DNA of 64,000 nt from Bacteroidota bacterium (GTDB lineage Bacteria > Bacteroidota > Bacteroidia > Chitinophagales > Chitinophagaceae), in assembly GCA_947451115.1 (NCBI GenBank), contig CANFXV010000006.1:1-64000 (forward strand), written 5' to 3'. The translations under genes were made by a program, and so were the position numbers. Below the pieces are notes generated by a model. That model ran no database searches. It saw only the letters and a list, made by a program, of their open reading frames with translations, and had not been told where the DNA came from. Positions 43,901-55,900 of this stretch are shown one piece after another. Each line of letters opens with the position of its first letter. The first letter of the stretch is position 1.

Positions 43901-46900
43901 TAATACAGGGAATTATTTATTAACTACAGATGTAAGTAGAGGTTTACGCATTGATGCAGTGATTTCTGGAACTGGTGCATTAACCAAGGTCGGTACCGAT
44001 ACTTTATTATTAGGTGGTTCAAATACTTATTCAGGGGCTACTACTATTTCTATTGGAGTCATACAATTACAAAATCAAGATGGATTGGGTAGTACTACTC
44101 CAGGTGTAACTGGTGCATCCACTACCACTGTTGCCAATGCAGCAGCTTTAAAAATAAAAGGTAATTCATTTATTATACCAGAATCAATTACCATCAATGG
44201 TTCGGGTATTAATAGTTTTGGTGCTATCTACAATCCAAGTGGTATCAATACCATTATTGGACCTATTGCACTAGCTACCAGCTCCACCATCCGATCAAAT
44301 GGTACGGGTACTTCTGATTCTTTATTAATCACCACTGGAGGTATTAATTTATCCAACAATACTTTAACCACTGATGTAATTAAAGGGATGCGTATTGATG
44401 CCGTGATTACTGGAACTGGAGGTACACTTACAAAAATTAGTAATGATACTTTAATACTGGGTGGTGCAAATAATTATACTGGTTTAACAACATTAAGTGC
44501 AGGGGTAATTGAAGCAAAAAATAGTGCAGCCTTTGGAACCAATGCAGGAGCAACTACGATGACTGCGGGTACAACCATTCAATTAGAAGGTAGTGGATTA
44601 GTGATACCAGAACCTATTACTGTTAATGGAGATGGAGTAGTTGTTTCAACAAAGAATCAGGGGGCTATAAAAAATACAAGGAACATTAATAAATGGACAG
44701 GAGCAATCACCTTAGGTTCATCTACTACAATAGTAAGTGGAACATTATCTGGAACTACCTCAGATTCCTTATTAGTAGAAACAGACGGAATTAATTTATC
44801 CAGCTTTACTTTAACTACCGATGTGGTAAAAGGAATGCGTATAGATGGTGTAATAAGTGGTACTGGAGGTTTAACAAAAATCAGTAATGATACTTTAATA
44901 TTAGGTGGCGCAAACTCATATAGCGGAGCTACTACTTTAACCAATGGTATTATCCAATTACAAAATCAGGATGGACTAGGAAGCACCAACCCAGGGGCAA
45001 GCAGTACAGCTGCTTCTAATACCACAGTTGCATCAGGAACAGCAATTAAAATTGTGGGTAGTGGATTTGTAACTCCAGAAGCATTGGTATTAGCTGGTAC
45101 TGGTATTGCGAATAGAGGAGCCGTCTACAATCAAGCCAATAAAAATACTTTATCAGGTGCCATTACCTTTGGAGCTGATGCAAGTTTTTATTCAGATGGA
45201 ACTTCTACATTGGATTCTTTGATTATTACGGGAACAATCAATACTGGGATAGCTTATACTTATGCAACAAGCGGCTTGATATTAAATTTAGATGCTAGTA
45301 ATCCTAGCTCCTATCCATCTCCGTATAATGGTACCACTTGGACAGATTTAAGTAGTAGTGGTAAAAATGGAACTTTATCAAATCAAACTTATAGTAGCGC
45401 AAATGGAGGTTCAATTTATTTTCCTGGTTCAAATATGGTTACTGTCCCTGATTTAGGTTCAGTACCTAGATTTACAATAGAATCTTGGTTTAAACCTACC
45501 GCAATAAATTCTGGAGGTCAAGGTCAATTAATTGTTTCAACATATAATGGGAGTAATATAAACTTTAAGCTTGGTTATGATGGCTCTACAACAATGAGTG
45601 GTGGATTTTTTGATGGTGGATGGAGGAATTCTCCATCTGTAGCCACAACACTAAATACTTGGCAACATTTAGTAACTACCTATGATGGCACTAATATTTC
45701 TATTTATAGCAATGGTAGTTTTGTTGGTTCAACTGCATATACTGGCACACCAAGTAGTTCTGGAAATGGCATAAGACTTGGACAAAGATGGGACATAAGC
45801 TGTTGCTATGAATATTTTATTGGAAATATGGCAGTTGCTAGGATATATAATAAAGCATTATTAGCAACAGAGATTGCACAAAATTATAATGCTAATGCTG
45901 CTAAATATGGTTTAACAGGAGTAGGTGCTGGAGCAGGATCATCTATAGCAAACATCACCATCAATTCAAACAAAGGTATTCGTATCGCAGGTGTTATTTC
46001 CGGTGCAGGGCAAATAACAAAAGTGGGTTCAGATAGTTTAGTATTAACAGGAGTAAATACCACAACAGGGGCACTAAGCATTAATGCAGGTTCAGTAAAA
46101 TTAGGTGCGGCGAATGTAATTTATGATAGTGCTGATATTTATTTCAATGGAGGTAATTTAAGTACGGGTTACAATGAAACGATAAGAAGAATGTATTTGA
46201 CAGATAATTCTACTATTACTTTAGGACAAACCAATCATGCTTTAACTTTTATTTACACAGATAGTTTATTAAACAATAAAACTTTATTAATTAAGGGTTG
46301 GAATGGTTCAAGTTATACTGCAGGGAATGCTTCAGGTACAGGAGGTAAAATTTACACGACTGATTCATTATTGTCTTATCAATTAGATAGAATGAAGTTT
46401 GTGAATAGTAGTTTGAATTATTATGCTGTTCAGTTACCTTCTCAAGCTTTAGGATCGTTAACGAATGCAAAAGAGTTGGTGCCAAAAGACAATACAACAG
46501 ATGCTCCAACTGGCTATAGTAACGTAACTATATCTAGTGCGGCCACTAGTGGTGGTACTTGGTCCGGAACTGGTACTGTGGAAAACCCATATGTATTTAC
46601 ACCAAATGCAGATGATGCAGTAGTCTCTTATGCAGAAATTCAAAGTAAACTCGCATTGACGGATGGCAACGTACAAATTACTACTACAAGAGCAGGAGGT
46701 ATTAAAGCAGGATCAATTATTGTAAATAGTATTATAACAGGAACTAATAGCAGTTCAGTCAATACTAGAACTTTGAGTTTACTCGCAAGAAATAATGTGG
46801 TGGTGTACAAGGATATTATATTAACAGGCAGTGGTTATATTGCACCTACGGCTTATCCAGTTCCTAATTTAGTTATGCAGGCCGATGTGAATGATATTGT

Positions 46901-49900
46901 AGTGCAAGCGGGATTAAAATCAACAGCCACTGCACAAGGACAGGCAGATACAGTAGCCAATGGAGGAGACATTACATTAACAGCAGTTGGTAGAGTAAGA
47001 ATAGCTGCGAATGGATACATTGAAACCAATGGGGCAGCCAATACAAGTACAAGTGCTGCTGCGGTGGGAGGTAATGGAGGTAAAGTTACCTTGAATGGTT
47101 TAGGAGGCATATCCATACTTTCTTACATTAATTCCATCAATGGTAAACGAGGATCAGGTACCACCGATTCTACTTTATCAAGACCAGGAACCTTAGTCTT
47201 GAATACTAATAATGCTAGCCCTGGAATTTTTGATGGTCAATCTGGTTCCCTATTAGCCGTCGGGAATATTATCAAAAAAGGAACAGGTAAAATAGTATTA
47301 ACCGCTACAAGATGGGCAGGTTATACAAATTCTGCGGATATTTTATACAAAGCGGCAGATACTATTTATGATGGAACTTTAAAACTAGGCACGGCCACTA
47401 CCTTAAGTGATAGTGCCAATATTTATGTGAACTCTGGCACTTATTCAGGTACGGGTGTTTTAGACTTAGGTGGTTTCGCAGAAACCATTGGAACCATTGC
47501 AGGAGCAGGAACTATCTCAAGTACAGCAGGATCCTTAACATTAAGCGGCGTCACCACAGTTTCTTCAAGCACACCCATACTCACTAATTTCTCAGGAGGA
47601 CTATCTGGTTCTTTTGGGTTGATTAAAAATGGAGTGGATAGTTTACAATTAAGTGGAGACAATGCGGTAACGAGTGTATATACAGGTGTATTTACGATTA
47701 CGAATGGTGTAGTAAAAATCAGTAACCAAAATGCATTAGGTACCACGGCGGGAAATACTATTGTAAATAATACAGGAACCATTTTAATAGATAGTAATAA
47801 TTATACCATTGCAGAGCCATTCAATATTACAGGTACTGGTGTTGCAGGCAATCCTGGTGTAATAAGAAATTTAGGAAAAATAACCACTTTAACGGGTGCA
47901 ATTACATTGGGTGGTGCAGCAACTATTAGTTCTTTCGGATACAATGTGCCAGCAAATGGTATTGGCTATTTAGATAGTTTATTAATCACAGGCGGCATCA
48001 ATACTGTAAGTTATGCATTAACAACTGATGCAATTAAAGGCATGCGTATTGATGGGGTAATTAGTGGGACAGGAAGCTTAACAAAAATAAGCCCTGATAC
48101 ATTGGTGCTTGGCGGTGTAAATACTTATTCTGGTTTAACCAATATCAATGCAGGTGTGATTGAGGTAAAAAACAATGCTGCCTTTGGAGGTACTACGGCA
48201 ACTACAGGAATAACAACAGTGGCATCAGGAGCAGGTATTCAAATAGAAGGCAGTGGATTGATTATTCCAGAACCTATCACCATTATTGGAGATGGAATTG
48301 CCACAAATCAAGGAGCGATAAGAAATACAAGAAATGTCAATACTTGGTCAGGACCAATTACATTAAATAATACATCTAGTGCAAGAATAGTGTCTGCGGG
48401 AGGTACTGCTGCCGATTCATTATTGTTAACAGGCACTTTAAATACTGGTACCAGTGCGAGTTATAGTATCATTATTGATGGTATTGGAGCTTCCAGATCA
48501 AATAATATTATTGCTGGAACAGGGGGGCTTACTAAATTAGGTACAGCTACTTTAATATTGAGTGGTAACAATACTTATACTGGGGTCACAAATGTTGGAG
48601 CTACTGCTGCCTTTGGAGGTATCTTAAATATACAACATGCCAATGCATTGGGTGGTGTTGGCGCTGCAAACAATACAATTGTTTACAATAATGCTTCTTT
48701 ACAATTACAAGGAGGCATTACTACTGCCGCAGAAGCATTAAATATTAGAGGTACAGGAAATAGTGCTATTGGCGTATTGAGTAATTTAAGTGGAGTGAAT
48801 ACTTATGCGGGTGCTATTACTTTAGATAGTGCTGCAAGAATTAGAGCAGTAGGAGCTACTTCAACCGATTCATTAATAGTAACTGGTACAATCGCTTTAG
48901 TGAATGGAGCAACTTATTCTCCTTTGACTATTGAAACAACAGGTGGTATCCGTTCAAATGGTATTATTTCTGGTGCCAATAGTTTAAGTACCCTTACTAA
49001 AGAAGGGGCGGGCACACTTATTTTATTAGGGGCCAATTCATATGCTGGACAAACCAATATCAACACAGGCTTGGTAAGAATAGGACATGCCACTGCATTG
49101 GGTACTACTGCTGCAGGAACCGTGGTAGCTAATTTAGCAACATTGCAAGTAGATGGAAATATTACAGTGGGTGCTGAAGCATTAAGTTTAAATGGATATG
49201 GAGATGGTACCAATGGATCATTTAGAAGTTTAAGCGCTTCTAATACTTATGGTGGGCCAATTACTTTAACAGGGGCTTCAAGAATTAATTCAGATGCGGG
49301 TAATTTTAATTTAACTACCGCTGCAACCATCAATACTACGGCAAGTGCTTATTCCTTAACATTTGGAGGTGCTTACAATACCACAGCTTCTGGTATCATC
49401 ACAGGTGCGGCTAGTTTAAATAAGGATGGTTCAGGCACTTTGATTTTAAATGCTGCCAATACATATACTGGTGCCACGAATATTAATACCGGAATTGTAC
49501 AAGTACAAAACAATGATGCACTCGGTAGTCAAAATGCAGGAACAGGTTCAAGCAATACCATTGTGTCCGATGGCGCTGCCATACAAATTTATGGAACTAG
49601 TTTAACCATCCCAGAAGCCATTAGTATTTATGGAACGGGAATAAGTAGTGGAGGCGCAATAAGAAACTTCACAGGATCTGGCGGAACAAATATTTTATCC
49701 AATACCATTACTTTAAATAGCAATGCAAGAATCAATGTAGATGCTTCTTTATTAACCATGAACAATGCCACTGCGGCCATTGCACTTGGAGGCTATACCT
49801 TAAATACGGGTGTAAATACAGCTACTAATTTTAATATCAGTGGACTATTAACAGGAAGCGGCGCATTCACAAAAGATAGTTTAGGCACCATTACTTTAAG

Positions 49901-52900
49901 CGGAACCAATACTGGTTATACTGGACCTATAACAGTTGCAAAGGGTGTAATGAATATACAAAATGCGAGTGCCTTAGGAAGCACAGATGTTTCAACTACT
50001 GTTGTAGCTGGTGCTGCCTTGCAATTACAAAATAATATCACGGTTGCAGAACAAAATATTTACATCAATGGAACAGGAGTAGCATCGGATGGTGCCATCA
50101 GAAATATCTCTGGCGCGAATGCATTATCTGGAACTGTGAACTTAAGTACGAGTGCCAGGATCAATGTGGATGCAGGAACTTTATCCATGACCAATGCAAC
50201 TGCAGCAATTGCCATGGGCTCAAGTAATATCAACACAGGTATCGCAGCCTCCACAAGTTTGAGTGTAAGTGGTTTAATTACAGGAACAGGAAACTTCACA
50301 AAAGACAGTACAGGAACAATCTATTTAAGTGGTGCCAATACAGGTTATTCAGGTGCCATTGGTATTTACAAAGGGGTGATGAATATCCAAAACAATGATG
50401 CCTTAGGAACAACCACAACAGGAACTACAGTTAGCACTGGTGCTGCTTTGCAATTACAAAATGGCATTACTATAGCAGAAGCAATTATCAATATTAATGG
50501 AGGAGGATTTAGCACTGATGGAGCCATTAGAAGTATTTCTGGCACCAACACAATTAGTGGAAACATTAATTTACAATCAGACGCAAGAATAAATGTAGAT
50601 GCGAATTATTTAATATTAAATAATGGAACAAGTGCAGTAAGCAACAATGCTTTTGCATTAACATTTGGAGGACTAGGTACGGATACTTTATCTGGTAAAA
50701 TAACTGGAAGTGGAACAGTGACCAAGGATGGTACTGGTACATTAGTATTGAATGCAGACAATGGAACAAGTTATACAGGAGCTGCAACTATTAGTGCAGG
50801 CTTGGTAAATTTGATGAATAATAATTCATTAGGAAGCACCTCTGGGGCTACTTCAGTAACAGTCGGTGCTACAGTTCAAATTGTAAGTGCAAGTAGCTTA
50901 ACTATTCCAGAACCTATAACCATCAATGGGGATGGTATCGCTACCAATCAAGGAGCTTTGAGAAATCCTAGTGGAAATAATACATGGACAGGGGCCATTA
51001 CGGTAGGCTCGGCTGGTGCAAGAATTGTGAGTGGAACTTTATCAGGTACTACAACGGATTCTTTATTAATTACTACTGGAGGAATTAATACTGGTACTGC
51101 AAGTTCTACTTTAATATTGGATGTAGTGAAAGGAGTGCATATAAGAGGTGTTATATCTGGTGCGGGAGCATTAACCAAAATAAGTGCTGATACTTTATTA
51201 TTAAGTGGCGCCAACTCCTATACGGGTGCAACTACATTAAGTGCAGGAGTTATACAATTACAAAATCAGGATGGTTTAGGAAGTACCAGTCCAGGGCCTA
51301 GTAGCACTACTTCAACAACGACTACTGTGTCCACTGGGGCTGAAATAAAAATCATAGGCAACAATTTTATCATACCAGAATATTTGAATTTAGCAGGTAC
51401 CGGTGTGAATAGTTTTGGTGTGGTGTACAATCCTAGTGGAAAAAATACTTTAACTGGTGCTATTGTATTAAATGGTGATGCTACTTTGTTTTCTGATGGA
51501 AGTTCGACTTCTGACTCTTTAATTGTGACTGGTACTATCAATACAGGGGTAACGACATCTATTGTTACCAATGGTTTATTATTAAATTTGGACGCTGGTA
51601 ATGCGAGTTCTTACCCATCCCCATACAATGGAACAACATGGAATGATTTAAGTGGAAATAATAACCATGGTACTCTAACCAATGGACCAACTTATGATGC
51701 GGCAAATGGAGGAAGCATTTTAATGGATGGGGTTAATGATTATGTACAAACACCACTAGTAAGTTCTGCAATAACGAATGTTACGATGCAAGCATGGGTA
51801 TATGTAAATCTAAATTCTAAAGGTGCATTTATGAAGAATGGTACCAATTCAAACGGATATAGTTTTGGAATGGGAACTTCAGGCAATTATGATGGAGCAG
51901 GAAATGAATTTGTGATGCTTTATCCTGGTATTCGATGGATTCCTACTAGTTATACATTTTCAACAGCTGGATGGAATTTAATCACCATGACTCTAGATGG
52001 ATCTTCGCTTCCTTCTGCTTATATAAATACAACATCATTAGGGAGTTTTCTTGGGAATGGGAGTATTCCTGGTGCACCTACTGGAGGGACAATTTTAGGA
52101 GCAAATATTGGAGATGGTAATAGATTTTACAATGGAAAGTTTGCAGCCGCTTATTTTTACAATAGAGTCTTGAATTCAACAGAAATTGCACAAAACTATA
52201 ACGCACTATCAAGTAGGTTTGGTTTGGGTGGAACTTCTTCTGTTGCTTCAATTTTAACCATCAAATCTACAAAAGGAGTTCGTCTGTCTGGCGTCATTTC
52301 AGGCGGGGGTAATATCATTAAAACCGGAACAGATACTTTAATCTTGCAAGGAACCAATACCTTTTCTGGTACTGTAAGTATCACAACAGGTGCAGTAGAA
52401 ATAAAAAATGCGGCGGCCTTTGGAACCGCTTCGGGTACCACCAATGTGGCTACTGGTGCAACTGTGCAAATTGAAGGAGCCAACTTTATTATACCAGAAC
52501 CAATCACCATCAACGGAGATGGAGTAGTAGTGAGTGGCGTGAATCAAGGGGCCATTAAAAATATTAGAAATATCAATACTTGGACAGGGCCAATCACTTT
52601 AGCATCTGCATCAACTATTGTCAGTGGAACCTTATCAGGAACTACAACAGATTCTTTGTTAATCACTACCGGCGGAATTAATACAGGCAGTTATACTTTA
52701 ACAACTGATGTTGTGAAAGGTATGCGCATTGATGGCATAGTTTCAGGATCTGGTGCATTTACAAAAATTAGTGCGGATACATTAATAATGGGTGGTGCGA
52801 ATACTTATACTGGATTGACAAATATTACTAGTGGAGTAGTAAGTGTAAAAAATAACACAGCATTTGGAACAGCTTCTGGTACTACTTCGATAAGTGATGG

Positions 52901-55900
52901 AGCTGGCATCAAATTAGAGGCTGCTGCACTTACAGTGAATGAAGGATTTAATATTATAGGAACAGGTGTAAACAGTAAAGGGGTAATAAAAAATACGGCA
53001 GGTACCAATTCAATCACTGGTCCAATTGCATTAACAGGTAATGCAAGAATTAATGTGGATGCAGGTACTTTATCTATCACCAATACAACAGCAATTGCAT
53101 TAAGCAACTATAGTTTAAATACAGGGGTTTATTCTGGAACAGCAATGAGTATTACGAATCCTATTACTGGAAGTGGTTCATTAACCAAGGACAGTACAGG
53201 TACTTTGTATTTAATAGGAAACAGTGCTGCTTATACTGGTGCAATATCAATTTACAATGGGGTGATGAATGTGCAACATGCCAATGCGATGGGAACCGTG
53301 GATGGTGCTACTACTGTTAATACTGGAGCTGCCTTGCAATTGCAAGGAGGGGCTGGTATAACATATGCAGCTGAGCCCATTAGCCTTGCAGGAAACGGAA
53401 TTAGCAACAGCGGAAGTATCAGAAATATTTCCGGTGCGAATAGCTTAAGTGGAACAATAAGTTTAACAGCCAATGCAAGAATAAATGTGGATGCTGGTAC
53501 ATTGTCCTTGACTAATAATACCACTTCGATTGCATTAGATGTAAATACTTTAAATGCAGGAGTTTATTCTGGAACAAGTTTGTCTTTCAGCGGTCCATTA
53601 ACAGGAAGCGGTGCTTTAACAAAAGACAGTACTGGAACTTTATATGTAAGTGGAAATAATTCAAGTTTTGCTGGAGCCATCACTGTGTACAAAGGAGTGA
53701 TGAATATTCAAAATAGCAATGCATTAGGAACCACAGATGTTGCCACCACGGTATTAAGTAGTGGAGCCTTACAAATGCAAGGGGGCATTACGCTGGCAGA
53801 AGCAACAATTAATTTAGCAGGTACGGGAATCAGCAATGATGGTGCTTTAAGAAATATTTCAGGAATTAATAGCTTTAGCGGTACTTTAAATTTAACAGGC
53901 AATGCAAGAGTATATATAGATGCAGGTAGTTTAACCATGAACAGCAGTGGAACTGCGATAAGCATGGGAACGAATACTTTAAATATGGGCGGTCCAAGTG
54001 CAGGTATTATATCAGTTAGTGGGGTAGTGGCAAGTGCAGCTTCAGGAGCAGGTGCTTTAACCAAGGATGGTGCAAGTACTAGTTATTTATATTTAAGTGG
54101 AGACAATTCGTATACAGGTAATACAGTAGTAAGCAGTGGGGTATTAAATATTCAACATGCCAATGCATTAGGTACAACCGCTGGTACAACTTCTATTTCA
54201 AGTGGTGCAGCCTTAGAAATTCAAGGAGGAGTTACGCTTGCATCAGAAGCAATTTCTGTTTCAAGTACAGGTACCATTTCAAGTACGGGAGGCATTAGAA
54301 GTATTTCAGGAAACAATACCATTCCTGGTATAATCACTGTGGCTGCTGCTTCAAGAATTAATGCAGACCAAGATGTTTTAACCTTAAATAATACCACTAG
54401 TGCGATCATTTTAAATTCAACCAATATCATTGGAGGAGCGGGCAATATTGATATTCCAGGAAAATTAACAGGCGCCACTTATACCAACACTTTAACTAAG
54501 GATGGCGCTGGTACATTAATATTAAGTGCGAGTAACAATGATTATGCAGGGCAAACCTTGATCACTGCGGGTATGGTTAAAATAAACAATCCGAATTCTT
54601 TAGGCGCTTATGCCAATACTACGCAAAACAATACATTAATTAGCGGAACAGGAACTGTCTATATAGATGGAACTAATCAAAACATTGCAGAAGCATTTAG
54701 TATTAGTGGTACTGGTACAACAGTAGGCGGCCTAAGTCAGGGGGCTATCAGAAATCCTAGTGGGTACAATACCCTTTCTGGTCCAATGACCTTAACAGGC
54801 AATGCAACCATAGTGGCTACTGGAACAGTTACTACAGATTCCTTATTAATTACTGGAAATATTGCTACAGGAACATCTACCAGCAGCTCTAATATTTTAA
54901 CTATCGATGTTACTAAAGGTGTGCGTTTAACTGGTATTATTTCAGGAACTGGTGGTTTAACTAAATCAAGTGCAGATACTTTATTATTATATAATACAGG
55001 CGCCAATACTTATTCCGGCATAACAACTATCAATGGTGGAGTAGTAAGGATTAATAGTAGTACAGCCTTTGGAAATGCTTCAAACACAAGTACTGCACAT
55101 ACGATTATCAATGCAGGAACTTTATTAATTGATATCAATGCATTTACCATTGCAGAACCGTTCACGATTGCAAGTGATGGAATTACTATATCAGGAGTTG
55201 CACAAGGGGCCATCAAAACTTTGTATGGAAAAAATACTTTAAGTGGTCAAATCACATTAGGTGGTGATGCTAGAATTAATGCAGGTGTTGGCGGCATTAC
55301 TACAGACTCATTATTATTGGGAACCATTGTCACAGCTTCCCCTTACACTTTAACTTTATTCACCAATGTAGGGACAAGAACTACAGGGGTAATCTCTGGC
55401 GCAGGATCCATCACTAAAGAGGGTACTGATACTTTAATATTAAGTTCAGTTAATACTTATTCTGGTGCTACAAAAATCACAGCGGGTTGTTTAATGCCAG
55501 GGGCTAGCAATGTAATGCCAACGAACGCAAGCAATCAATTCATATTTAATGGAGGAACTTTTAGTTCAGGTGGTTTTACCAATAGTTTAGGGATATTAAG
55601 TGTGTTAGACAATTCAAAAATAAATATTAAATTCTTACCTATTCATGGTATTACTTTTACAGGAAAAGGTTCCTTTGTTTCTGGTAAAAATGTGGTCATT
55701 TATGGATGGTCAGGTTTAACCGCACCAGGCATTTCTAAAACGGGTGCGCTTATTGCGAGTAACCCTACTCAAATTGCCATTTATTTAAGACCAACTGGTA
55801 AAACAGATCTTTCTAAATCAGGTGGTTTAACTAAATACGGACAAATAGTTTCTGCATCAATTGGTGCCGATTTTAATGGTAGAATTTATTTCTCAAATTC

